From assembly GCA_964622305.1 (NCBI GenBank), contig CAZUPR010000046.1, positions 1 through 10,795 of the forward strand: a DNA stretch of 10,795 nucleotides, read 5' to 3'. Each line of letters begins with the position of its first letter. Positions within the stretch are counted from its first letter, which is position 1. Made by a program: the position numbers and the translations under genes. The DNA is from SKKY01 sp964622305. GTDB taxonomy: Bacteria > Bacillota > Peptococcia > Peptococcales > SKKY01. The notes below the pieces were generated by a model. It did not search any database and was not told the DNA's origin. It saw only the letters and a program-made list of their open reading frames with translations. This document shows, in pieces, positions 1 to 6,051 of this stretch.

Positions 1-598
1 TGAAGTTGGTTTCCACATAAAAATCTATGGGGATGCCGGTAAACTCTTCCACTGATTCCTTAACCAGCATTACGCCTCCGTAAACATGGGCATGGTTAAC
101 CTTGTCGTTGCCGTGGCCTGGTATGGCCATGCGGGTGTCTCTGGGAATGGAAAGGAGTTTTACCTGACGTTCCTCAGGAAAAAGGCTGGCCAGGATGATA
201 GTGTCTGAGCGGGAGGGCTCGCCTAGGCGCTCGTCTGTACCAAGAACCAGGATGTTAACTCTTTTTTTGGCGAATTCGTCGTCCTCGGATGGGAGCTTGG
301 GCTCCTTGTTTTCATCAATGTCGGTCGGAGGTAATTCTTCAACTGCATTGAGTGGGGACCTGACGAAGTCTAATACCTTGTAGCCGGTGAAAAGGAGGAG
401 CACAAAAACCAGGGCCAGGATAAGGTTTCTGACCTTGGTGGACTTTTTTGGGGGCTCCTTGCGGCGTGGAGGCGGTTGGGGAGCATTGGGATCTCTCTCC
501 CTCTCCTTGACAAGTTCCTCTATGATAGCCTCGCGGCGGTTATTTTCTAGATTTTTGCCATTATCGTTACGGCTGTTCATTCTGCTGTATTCAGACAA
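1..598 (-). CDS. LytR-CpsA-Psr (LCP) family protein, C-terminus beyond window
   Basis: LCP enzymes are membrane-anchored phosphotransferases that attach wall teichoic acid or other glycopolymers to peptidoglycan. This copy has a basic, proline-rich cytoplasmic head, a transmembrane segment (NLILALVFVLLLFTGYKV), then an acidic linker and the start of the catalytic domain. Visible motifs are VNILVLGTDER, SRSDTIILASL, KLLSIPRDTR and DKVNHAHVYGG, with the conserved Arg and Asp residues. The gene runs off the left edge after about 199 codons, so the rest of the domain is unseen. I chose a TTG start at 598 because a GCAGGTG ribosome site ends 5 nt before it; the first ATG (580) is in frame but 23 nt from that site. 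It lies 15 nt after the stop of the other LCP gene, so the two are probably co-transcribed. Family is clear; the exact polymer is not. Confidence 0.87.
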   Translation of the reverse strand, partial: MSEYSRMNSRNDNGKNLENNRREAIIEELVKERERDPNAPQPPPRRKEPPKKSTKVRNLILALVFVLLLFTGYKVLDFVRSPLNAVEELPPTDIDENKEPKLPSEDDEFAKKRVNILVLGTDERLGEPSRSDTIILASLFPEERQVKLLSIPRDTRMAIPGHGNDKVNHAHVYGGVMLVKESVEEFTGIPIDFYVETNF

Positions 599-602
599 GT
601 TT

Positions 603-609
603 GCACCTG
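603..609 (-). promoter_or_regulatory. Ribosome binding site selecting a TTG start
   Basis: On the minus strand GCAGGTG lies 5 nt before TTG at 598-596. No comparable site precedes the ATG at 580-578. This argues for the TTG start of the downstream LCP gene and adds six residues. Confidence 0.55.
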
Positions 610-613
610 CTTT

Positions 614-1759
614 CTAGTTGCTTGACTTGGGCTCAGTTCCATAGTTTGCGCTCCAGCTGGAATTTAAATCTGAGCTGGGAGTTGCAGACCCATTTGAATC
701 AGTGGAGCTGACGGGAGTATCGCCATTTGCATCGGAGTCCAGATTGGAATCAGGCTCGGGTTCTGGCTTTGGTTTGGGAGCTGGGGCCGGTGCGGCTTCA
801 ACATGGGGTTTAAAGCCCAGGCTGCCATCGGGGTCGATTGCCTGAGTAAAGGCTTTCTCGTCCACCTGCCAGTAGGAAACTCCACCCACCATAATATTAT
901 AGCCGGGAACCACCATGGTATCCAGACCATTCTTGAGAATGTTGGGGGCAAGCTTGCCCAGGGTCATGATTTCCCGCAGGGGGATATCGGTAACCATGTT
1001 TTCTTCCATTGTCTTATATAGGGAAGGGATCATGGAGACACCCTTGACGGAAATAATTTCTTTGAGCAGGGCCTGGATGACTTCCTGCTGACGGGCTGCG
1101 CGGTCGATGTCGCCGCCGGCGGTGCCGCGGTAGCGTGAGTAGGCCAGGGCATTGTTGCCGTCAAGAAGCTGGAGGCCGGGCTCCAGGTCGATATCATCAA
1201 CGGGACGATACATGCGGCTGGGGACGTCAATTTTTACGCCGCCCAGGAGGTCAACCAGTTTAACCAGGCTTTGGAAGTCAACGATCATGGTACGGTCAAT
1301 CTCTACGCCCATGAAATCCTCGACGGTTGATTTTGCCAGATCTATGCCTCCGTAAACGAAGGCGGCATTTATTTTATTAAAGTTGCCCTTGATTTTAACC
1401 CTGGTGTCCCGGGGGATGGAAATCAGGCGGGCCTTTTTGCTTTTGATGTCAAGGCTGGCCAGGATGATAGTGTCTGTGCGGAAGCTCTTGGCTTCGATTT
1501 CAGCCTGGAGGCCGCGGTCAGTCCGGGAGTCGATGCCCAAAAGGAGGACGTTGTACTCACCAAAAACTCCAGCGTTGGCAAACTCACGCTCAGCCTCCTC
1601 CTCTGGGGAGAGGGGCGTGGCCGGCGGAGTTTTTTTCAGCTGACCTGTATTCAAAAATGTGAAATTTATAAGAAGGCCTAAGAAGAGCAGGCCCAGTAAA
1701 ATCAGATAGCGTTTTTTCATTGTTTTAAGCTTGTTAATAATACTTTCCAAAAGAAACAT
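614..1759 (-). CDS. LytR-CpsA-Psr (LCP) family protein, full length
   Basis: This 381-residue extracytoplasmic LCP phosphotransferase probably transfers lipid-linked glycopolymer to peptidoglycan. One transmembrane segment (about residues 16-35) follows a short basic head. The catalytic domain shows NVLLLGIDSRTDRG (70-83), SFRTDTIILASLD (92-104), RLISIPRDTR (111-120), NKINAAFVYGG (128-138) and, towards its end, ALAYSRYRGTAGGDIDRAARQQ (split as ALAYSRYRG, 204-212, and GDIDRAARQQ). These carry the conserved Asp, Arg and Gln residues that bind metal and pyrophosphate in the family. From about residue 325 the tail is low complexity: alternating Pro with Ala, Lys or Glu, then Ser/Asp/Asn-rich, as in wall-exposed linkers. 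The ATG at 1759 is preceded by AGGAAAGAGG; a later in-frame ATG at 1720 has no such site. It is first in a two-gene unit with the next LCP gene. Confidence 0.93.
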   Translation of the reverse strand: MFLLESIINKLKTMKKRYLILLGLLFLGLLINFTFLNTGQLKKTPPATPLSPEEEAEREFANAGVFGEYNVLLLGIDSRTDRGLQAEIEAKSFRTDTIILASLDIKSKKARLISIPRDTRVKIKGNFNKINAAFVYGGIDLAKSTVEDFMGVEIDRTMIVDFQSLVKLVDLLGGVKIDVPSRMYRPVDDIDLEPGLQLLDGNNALAYSRYRGTAGGDIDRAARQQEVIQALLKEIISVKGVSMIPSLYKTMEENMVTDIPLREIMTLGKLAPNILKNGLDTMVVPGYNIMVGGVSYWQVDEKAFTQAIDPDGSLGFKPHVEAAPAPAPKPKPEPEPDSNLDSDANGDTPVSSTDSNGSATPSSDLNSSWSANYGTEPKSSN

Positions 1760-1785
1760 CCTCTTTCCTAAGTTAGTGCCACCAT

Positions 1786-1800
1786 ATGCACCGATGCACC
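1786..1800 (-). repeat. Tandem GGTGCAT direct repeat in LCP leader
   Basis: On the minus strand GGTGCAT occurs twice, one base apart (8-bp period), followed by a looser GGTGGCA. It lies between the predicted -10 (1806-1811) and the ribosome site of the LCP gene. It could be an operator or chance; no regulator is identifiable. Confidence 0.35.
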
Positions 1801-1805
1801 AAAAT

Positions 1806-1834
1806 AGTTTAGCATTTTACATTTGGGGACGCAA
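1806..1834 (-). promoter_or_regulatory. Predicted promoter of the LCP gene pair, -35 inside REP-like repeat
   Basis: On the minus strand TTGCGT (1834-1829), a 17-bp spacer and TAAACT (1811-1806) preceded by TGC form an extended -10 promoter. Four of six -10 bases fit the consensus; the -35 fits only at TTG. The -35 belongs to the palindromic repeat. The start codon lies about 47 nt downstream. Confidence 0.45.
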
Positions 1835-1847
1835 CATTCTGTTCGGA
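1820..1847. repeat. REP-like palindrome A, half-unit cut by assembly gap
   Basis: The sequence is CATTTG followed by GGGGACGCAACATTCTGT, then TCGG and one further base, where the N-run begins. Compared with the complete copy in tilS (9265-9314), the assembly stops at the first base of the second arm. The missing arm is therefore probably in the gap. Confidence 0.85.
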
Positions 1848-1947
1848 NNNNNNNNNNNNNNNNNNNNNNNNNNNNNNNNNNNNNNNNNNNNNNNNNNNNN
1901 NNNNNNNNNNNNNNNNNNNNNNNNNNNNNNNNNNNNNNNNNNNNNNN
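1848..1947. other. Assembly gap of 100 N
   Basis: This is exactly 100 N, the usual placeholder for a scaffold gap of unknown size. It begins at the loop/second-arm junction of a REP-like palindrome and ends one base before the stop codon of the AAA_14/DUF4143 gene. Any terminator for that gene would be hidden here. Confidence 0.97.
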
Positions 1948-1948
1948 T

Positions 1949-3196
1949 CTAATCTAAGAGGAAGTCGATTATATTAACTATCTTTATTCCCTGGTAATCA
2001 TCGGCTGGGGTCTTGTCCATAGTCAAAACATGCTTGGAGTAGTTGTCGGCAATAGCTAAGAGGGGCCTGAGCTCCCTCTCTCTGGTTTTCTGGTCCATAA
2101 GAGTGGCTGAAACCTGGTAATACTCCAAGACCCCCTCTTTCCGGGCAAAAAAATCTATCTCCCACTCGCCAATTTTCCCAATGCTAACCTCATATCCCCG
2201 GCGCAAAAGTTCCAGATAAATAATATTTTCCAAGAGATGCCCGTAATCCAAATTTTTAAAAGAGGTCAGCTGGTTGCGAATACCAGTATCGGCCAAATAA
2301 TATTTTTCCAAAGTTTTTAAGTGCTGCTTGCCTTTGATGTCAAATCGCCTGGCCTTGTAGATGATAAAAGCCTTCTCAAGCATCCGCAAATAGTTGTCGA
2401 TGGTGTCGCTGGTAGTTTTTCGGCCGCTGCTGGTCAAGAAATTACTGACCTTGTTGGTCGAGAGAATGGACCCGACATTGCTGGCCAAAAAGGCAAAAAG
2501 ATTTTCCAGGAGAGCCGGATCGCGAACATTATTGCGCTGAACCACGTCTTTCATGAGGACGGTGTTGTAAACTCCCTCCAAAAAAGGGGCGACGGTCGAA
2601 GGCGTATCCAGCAGCTGAACAATCGAAGGCAGACCGCCGTATCGCATGTAGTCATTAAAAAAGTCTTCCAGGTCCGAGTGGGGCATAGTTGATGCAGGAA
2701 CATCGCGAAAATCCAGATATTCTTTAAAGGAAAGAGGCAGCATTTTAATTTCGACGAAACGGCCTGACAAAAGTGTTGATAATTCCGATGAAAGGAGATA
2801 GGCGTTGGAACCGGTGATGTAGATGTCGGTCTTGAAATCGATCATCAGTGAGTTGACGGCCCTCTCCCAGGAATCGACAAGTTGCAGCTCATCCAGCAGA
2901 AGATAGGTCGGCCCAGTTTGTTTTGTCGCCTCATTAGCATCTTGCAAGCTTATTTTCTCAGCAATATATTTATATAAATCTTTATAATTTTTTATGTGAT
3001 CATGTTTGAGGGATTCAAAGTTGATTCTGATAATTTGCGATGGCCCTACTCCCGATGCCAGTAAATGCTCTTCCAAGAGCAAAAGAAGGCTGGATTTGCC
3101 AGAACGCCTTATACCTGTTATCACCTTTATAAAAGGTTTATCCCTAAAATCGATTAATTGAGACAAATATTCCGGTCTTTTTTTAAGTATAGCCAT
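1949..3196 (-). CDS. AAA_14 / DUF4143 ATP-binding protein
   Basis: This 415-residue protein belongs to the widespread AAA_14 plus DUF4143 ATPase family, whose role is poorly known. The N-terminal ATPase shows Walker A GIRRSGKSS (28-36), Walker B YLLLDEL (98-104) and a sensor-like YITGSNA (126-132), followed by the family-typical LLSGRFVEIKMLPLSFKEYL region. The C-terminal DUF4143 half contains GHLLENIIYLELLRRGYEV and then EIDFFA...YYQVS, a spacing like a PD-(D/E)XK nuclease fold (inference). It is complete, with TAG at 1951-1949 beside the gap. The start is well supported by AGAGGAAG 5 nt upstream. It has its own promoter (3226-3254) and no obvious partner gene. It looks more A/T-rich than the LCP and ftsH genes, consistent with, but not proof of, transfer. 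Confidence 0.9.
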   Translation of the reverse strand: MAILKKRPEYLSQLIDFRDKPFIKVITGIRRSGKSSLLLLLEEHLLASGVGPSQIIRINFESLKHDHIKNYKDLYKYIAEKISLQDANEATKQTGPTYLLLDELQLVDSWERAVNSLMIDFKTDIYITGSNAYLLSSELSTLLSGRFVEIKMLPLSFKEYLDFRDVPASTMPHSDLEDFFNDYMRYGGLPSIVQLLDTPSTVAPFLEGVYNTVLMKDVVQRNNVRDPALLENLFAFLASNVGSILSTNKVSNFLTSSGRKTTSDTIDNYLRMLEKAFIIYKARRFDIKGKQHLKTLEKYYLADTGIRNQLTSFKNLDYGHLLENIIYLELLRRGYEVSIGKIGEWEIDFFARKEGVLEYYQVSATLMDQKTRERELRPLLAIADNYSKHVLTMDKTPADDYQGIKIVNIIDFLLD

Positions 3197-3225
3197 AAAA
3201 ACTTCCTCTTTTCATCTTTTTTTCG

Positions 3226-3254
3226 ATTATACCTTAAAAACTTCCATTTGCAAA
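3226..3254 (-). promoter_or_regulatory. Predicted promoter of the AAA_14/DUF4143 gene
   Basis: On the minus strand TTTGCA (3254-3249), a 17-bp spacer and a perfect TATAAT (3231-3226) are found about 30 nt before the start codon. The -35 directly adjoins the edge of palindrome B. Confidence 0.7.
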
Positions 3255-3323
3255 CGGGGACGCAACTTTTTGTCCGAATGAAAAGTTGCGTCCCTTTCAT
3301 TCGGACAGAATGTTGCGTCCCCG
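3255..3323. repeat. REP-like compound palindrome B
   Basis: It contains three half-units of the family. GGGACGCAACTTTT (3257-3270) pairs with AAAAGTTGCGTCCC (3281-3294) around a 10-nt loop. An outer set, CGGGGACGCAAC with TGTCCGAATGAAA (3271-3283), mirrors TTTCATTCGGACA (3295-3307) and GTTGCGTCCCCG. Two alternative foldings, inner or outer, are therefore possible. Confidence 0.9.
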
Positions 3324-3335
3324 CTGTTTGAATGT

Positions 3336-3379
3336 AAAACAGCCCAACCTCCTCTAATAGGAAGTTGGGCTGTTTTTTT
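3336..3379. terminator. Bidirectional intrinsic terminator
   Basis: A long hairpin, with arm CAGCCCAAC-C-TCCT (3340-3353) pairing AGGA-A-GTTGGGCTG (3359-3372) with one mismatch and a 5-nt loop, is flanked by AAAA on the left and TTTTTTT on the right. Read on plus it ends in seven T; read on minus it ends in TTTT. On minus it would end the candidate small RNA at 3336-3490 or read-through from prmC. Confidence 0.8.
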
Positions 3380-3490
3380 CTGGTCCTTACCATGTGCCTG
3401 AAAAAGCTTAGTAGTCGGTCGGGTCTGCGTTTTAAGCTTTTCTTCTGAGTACACAGGTAAGACCAGGAGCTCCTAAAATATTTACCACAA
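3336..3490 (-). ncRNA. Candidate structured small RNA, unidentified
   Basis: On the minus strand CTGGTCTTACCTGTG (3466-3452) can pair with CACATGGTAAGGACCAG (3396-3380) with two single-base bulges. Inside it, after an internal bubble, AAAAGCTTA (3441-3433) pairs perfectly with TAAGCTTTT (3410-3402) around a 22-nt loop rich in CCGACC. A palindrome AGGAGCTCCT precedes the rod, and an intrinsic terminator follows after an A7 run. An extended -10 (TGGTAGAAT) lies just upstream, and the next gene has its own promoter downstream, so this could be an independent transcript of about 150 nt. I found no T-box, tmRNA, RNase P, SRP or common riboswitch signature. A rod with a central bubble recalls 6S RNA, but it is short for that family. 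Both promoter and start are inferred. Confidence 0.42.
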
Positions 3491-3495
3491 TTGCT

Positions 3496-3523
3496 ATTCT
3501 ACCAAATTTCTCTATAAATTAAA
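3496..3523 (-). promoter_or_regulatory. Possible promoter of the candidate small RNA
   Basis: On the minus strand an extended -10, TGG-TAGAAT (hexamer 3501-3496), lies 16 bp after a weak TTTAAT. It sits in the prmC 3' region. The -10 is good and the -35 is poor. Confidence 0.35.
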
Positions 3524-3542
3524 AGCACTTTTTGCCCGGTTT

Positions 3543-4418
3543 CTAGAAAATAAAAGCCAGGCGATCGTGGCCGGCATAATCGGCAATAATCTGGCAATTT
3601 TTGTAGGCAAGTTCCTGAGCAATCTTCTCTAAACCCGGCCCCTGATTATAGCCAATTTCAAAAATAATCGAGCCACCTGGCAAGAGAAAATCTCTGGCCT
3701 GGGTCAAAATCTCCCGGTAAAAAAAGAGACCTTCTTCAGGGGCAACCAGGGCCAAAAGAGGCTCCTTCTTAACATTGGTATCCAGGTTAGCATAGTCGGC
3801 TTCGGAAATATAAGGCGGATTGGCCACTATCATATGGTAGCGACTGCCGCTTGGAATCTGGCTAAAAAGATCACTCTGAAAAAGATTAAGCTTGCCCAGC
3901 TTGTTCGGACTAAGAAGTTTGCTGGCATTAAGCTTGGCTACTTCTAAAGCCTGGGCGGAAATATCCAGGGCGTCGATTTTAAGGCTGACATTTTCTGATG
4001 CCCAATGGGCCAGGATACTGATGGCGATGGCTCCGCTGCCGGTACAAAGCTCCAGAATCTTAATTTCCTGAGGCTCTTTACTGGCCTCTTCCAGGCATTT
4101 TTCCACCAAAAGTTCTGTATCGAAACGGGGCACCAGGACGCGATGGTCGACATAAAAGTCCATCCCCATAAAATTCTTACTATTAATAATGTAATGAACC
4201 GGCTCCTGGTCCTTAAGCAGGCGGCTTTTTGCCTTCTGCCAGGCCAGTATTTGAGCCGGAGTCAGTTTTTTCTCAGTATATAAAATTAGCTTGGCCTTTT
4301 CGTAACCCAGAATGTGGGCCAGGATGTAGCGCAAATCATTTTGCTGATCAGCCGTCAAAGATCCGTCGCCGGCAATCTCCCGCAAGAGAGAATTTACATC
4401 AGACATTTTGGCCTGCAT
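3543..4418 (-). CDS. prmC: Peptide chain release factor N5-glutamine methyltransferase PrmC
   Basis: PrmC (HemK) methylates the glutamine of the GGQ motif in RF1 and RF2 using S-adenosylmethionine, which improves termination. The 291-residue product has the helical N-terminal RF-binding domain (about 1-80), VPRFDTELLVE (96-106), the SAM-binding motif ILELCTGSGAIAI (121-133), LDIS, and the catalytic NPPYISEADY beginning at residue 200. Length and motif order are normal. It overlaps prfA, which encodes its substrate, so the enzyme and its target are translationally coupled. The ATG at 4418 is used here, but an in-frame ATG at 4406, in the context ATGTCTGA with the prfA stop, would give an 8-nt overlap and is equally plausible; neither has an ideal ribosome site. 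Confidence 0.95.
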   Translation of the reverse strand: MQAKMSDVNSLLREIAGDGSLTADQQNDLRYILAHILGYEKAKLILYTEKKLTPAQILAWQKAKSRLLKDQEPVHYIINSKNFMGMDFYVDHRVLVPRFDTELLVEKCLEEASKEPQEIKILELCTGSGAIAISILAHWASENVSLKIDALDISAQALEVAKLNASKLLSPNKLGKLNLFQSDLFSQIPSGSRYHMIVANPPYISEADYANLDTNVKKEPLLALVAPEEGLFFYREILTQARDFLLPGGSIIFEIGYNQGPGLEKIAQELAYKNCQIIADYAGHDRLAFIF

Positions 4419-5478
4419 CCTTTAGTTGCTCCGCCTGGTCGTAGGAAATAAGGCCTTCGACAAGTTCGTCCAAATCGCCCAACATGATGGCGTCCAATTT
4501 GTGGAGGGTCAGGCCGATTCTGTGGTCGGTCACCCGGCCTTGGGGATAATTGTAGGTCCGGATTCGCTCACTGCGGTCACCGGTTCCAACCTGGCTTTTT
4601 CTGGCCGAGGCAATCTCGCCGGCAGCTTCTTCCTGGGCCTTTTCCAAAATTCTGGCACGCAGAACCTTCATGGCCTTGTCCTTGTTTTTGTGCTGGGACT
4701 TCTCGTCCTGGCAGGAAACCACGATTCCGGTGGGCACGTGGGTGATGCGGACTGCTGACTGGGTGGTGTTTACCGACTGGCCGCCGGGTCCGCTGGAGCA
4801 GAAAACGTCAACCCGAAGATCATTGGCGTCGATATTTACTTCTACCTCTTCAGCTTCAGGCAGAACGGCAACTGTTGCTGTCGATGTGTGGATACGGCCC
4901 TGGGACTCGGTGTCGGGAACGCGCTGCACCCGGTGAACGCCGCTTTCATATTTTAAGTAGCTATAGACCTTGTTACCGGAGATGAGGAAGCTGATTTCTT
5001 TGATCCCATCCACGCCGGTCCAGCTGGTGTTGAGGACCTCAACCTTCCAGCCCATCTTTTCCGCATAGCGAGAATATAGGCGGAAAAGGTTGGCGGCAAA
5101 GAGGCTGGCCTCGTCGCCGCCGGCCCCGGCGCGGATTTCCACTACAACGTTCTTCTCATCATTAGGGTCTTTGGGAAGGAGAAGAACTCTCAGCTCCTCT
5201 TCAAGAGTTTCCTTGCGTTCGGTTAGCTCATCGATCTCAAACTCAACCATCTCCCTCATGTCGGGATCAAGTCCAGCTTCATTTAACATTTCTTCAGAAT
5301 CGGCAAGATCAGCCAGCACTGCCTTGTAGGTCCGGAAAACGTTTACCGTATCCTCAAGATCCGACTGGGCCTTGGCGTGTTTTTGCAACTCATTATGGTC
5401 ATTGATGACCTGGATATCACTCATAAGCTCATTTAATTCTTCATACCTTTTTTCTATAGCCTCAAGCCTGTCAAACAT
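4399..5478 (-). CDS. prfA: Peptide chain release factor 1
   Basis: RF1 recognises UAA and UAG in the ribosomal A site and triggers release of the nascent chain. The product of 359 residues matches the family's usual length. Motifs are an N-terminal coiled-coil domain (MFDRLEAIEKRYEEL...), IRAGAGGDEASLFA (about 115-128), the codon-reading PxT tripeptide as PDT (188-190) within HRVQRVPDTESQGRIHTS, and the catalytic GGQ (232-234) in CSSGPGGQSVNTTQSAVRI. Lys- and Gln-rich CQDEKSQHKNK follows. The open frame extends 16 codons further upstream, but the start at 5478 is set by AGGTGG six bases before it and by homology of MFDRLEAIEKRY. The promoter is at 5530-5558 and prmC overlaps downstream. Confidence 0.97.
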   Translation of the reverse strand: MFDRLEAIEKRYEELNELMSDIQVINDHNELQKHAKAQSDLEDTVNVFRTYKAVLADLADSEEMLNEAGLDPDMREMVEFEIDELTERKETLEEELRVLLLPKDPNDEKNVVVEIRAGAGGDEASLFAANLFRLYSRYAEKMGWKVEVLNTSWTGVDGIKEISFLISGNKVYSYLKYESGVHRVQRVPDTESQGRIHTSTATVAVLPEAEEVEVNIDANDLRVDVFCSSGPGGQSVNTTQSAVRITHVPTGIVVSCQDEKSQHKNKDKAMKVLRARILEKAQEEAAGEIASARKSQVGTGDRSERIRTYNYPQGRVTDHRIGLTLHKLDAIMLGDLDELVEGLISYDQAEQLKDAGQNV

Positions 5479-5484
5479 TAGATT

Positions 5485-5490
5485 CCACCT
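5485..5490 (-). promoter_or_regulatory. Ribosome binding site fixing the prfA start
   Basis: AGGTGG lies 6 nt before the ATG at 5478-5476. The earlier in-frame starts (to 5526) have no such site and fall in or near the predicted transcription start, so they are unlikely. Confidence 0.7.
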
Positions 5491-5529
5491 AACTTTCATC
5501 AAATAGCCCTGCCTAGAGAGGGCCAAAAA

Positions 5530-5558
5530 ATTATACCAGTTTGCATTTGGGGACGCAA
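5530..5558 (-). promoter_or_regulatory. prfA promoter, perfect extended -10, -35 inside REP-like repeat
   Basis: On the minus strand TTGCGT (5558-5553), a 17-bp spacer and TGG-TATAAT (hexamer 5535-5530) are followed by a T-run. The -10 is perfect and has the TGn extension. The only hexamer at the right distance is the TTGCGT of the palindrome arm. The predicted leader is about 45 nt. Confidence 0.75.
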
Positions 5559-5670
5559 CATTTCATCTGACAAATGGGGACGCAACTTTTTATCTGATTT
5601 TAGAATGAGTGTAAAATCAGATAAAAAGTTGCGTCCCTCCCGTCCGGACAGAATGTTGCGTCCCCAAATG
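5544..5670. repeat. REP-like compound palindrome C, four half-units
   Basis: The outer perfect 19-bp arms are at 5544-5562 (starting CATTTGGGGACG) and 5652-5670. Nested inside are perfect 25-bp arms at 5577-5601 and 5613-5637 (starting GGGACGCAAC) around an 11-nt loop. The inner arms continue into TTTTTATCTGATTTT rather than the ATTCTGTCCG of other copies. It fills most of the 330-bp gap between prfA and the divergently transcribed RAYT unit. Confidence 0.93.
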
Positions 5671-5701
5671 TTCAAATGTGAATGTAAACATTTTGTAAAC
5701 T

Positions 5702-5730
5702 TTAAGTTTTTCTGAGGAAAGGGTTATAAG
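5702..5730 (+). promoter_or_regulatory. Possible promoter of the plus-strand RAYT unit
   Basis: TTAAGT (5702-5707), a 17-bp spacer and TATAAG (5725-5730) precede the plus-strand genes by about 80 nt. Both hexamers are imperfect. No better candidate is visible between the palindrome and 5809. Confidence 0.3.
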
Positions 5731-5789
5731 TCCAGGAAACATATTAGTGAGGGGTACAAAAAAGTCTTGTAATCTAAATTTTAAAGAAA

Positions 5790-5803
5790 GGAGGATGACC
5801 TCC
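5790..5803 (+). promoter_or_regulatory. Hairpin that pairs the GGAGG ribosome site with CCTCC
   Basis: GGAGG (5790-5794), loop ATGA, CCTCC (5799-5803) is a perfect small inverted repeat just before the ATG at 5809. If folded in RNA it would hide the only strong ribosome site of the small gene. Weak AGGAC immediately before the ATG is the alternative site. Confidence 0.4.
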
Positions 5804-5808
5804 AGGAC

Positions 5809-6051
5809 ATGTCAAAATCTTATGAAAAAAATCTAAATCTTCGTAAAAATGGAAAACTTAATCTTAACCTCTGTAAAGAACACCAAAAAGGCTACAAAAA
5901 AACCAAGACGCCTGCTGCAAATGGCTGGATTCCGGGCTCCCATTCAACCCAGAGCACGCCAGCTGCAAGGCTAAGGACCTTCCTTTTCGAAAACGGTCAC
6001 CAAAGAGACTTTTTTGTCGTTATTTACAAGAGTCAAAAGGAGGCGAAATAA
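5809..6051 (+). CDS. Hypothetical small protein preceding RAYT
   Basis: I do not recognise this 80-residue product. It begins with a Lys/Asn/Leu-rich basic stretch, has a middle part with GWIPGSHSTQSTPAARLR, and ends FFVVIYKSQKEAK. There is no signal peptide, membrane segment or metal motif. The stop TAA overlaps the RAYT start as TAATG, and the end of the gene contains the RAYT ribosome site (AGGAGG), so coupling is likely if the gene is translated. Its own start is uncertain because GGAGG is 14 nt away and lies in a hairpin. It could be a real accessory protein, a leader peptide controlling RAYT, or untranslated leader that happens to be open. Confidence 0.45.
   Translation: MSKSYEKNLNLRKNGKLNLNLCKEHQKGYKKTKTPAANGWIPGSHSTQSTPAARLRTFLFENGHQRDFFVVIYKSQKEAK

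Noticed and set aside
1731..1952. Plus-strand open frame running into the N-run
   Set aside because: Most of it is N; the rest is antisense to the LCP start and the repeat.
3154..3454. Two overlapping minus-strand open frames of 75-79 codons upstream of the ATPase gene
   Set aside because: They read through the palindrome and the terminator hairpin, have no ribosome site of note, and their sequence is just the translated repeat (GTQHSVR-like).
3380..3466. T-box, SRP RNA or common riboswitch
   Set aside because: No T-box TGGNACCGCG-type motif, no SRP GGAA-loop core, no purine/TPP/SAM signature; left as an unidentified structured RNA.
5479..5526. Longer prfA start adding 16 residues
   Set aside because: The extension lacks RF1 homology, while the start at 5478 has AGGTGG at the right distance and gives the normal 359-residue length.
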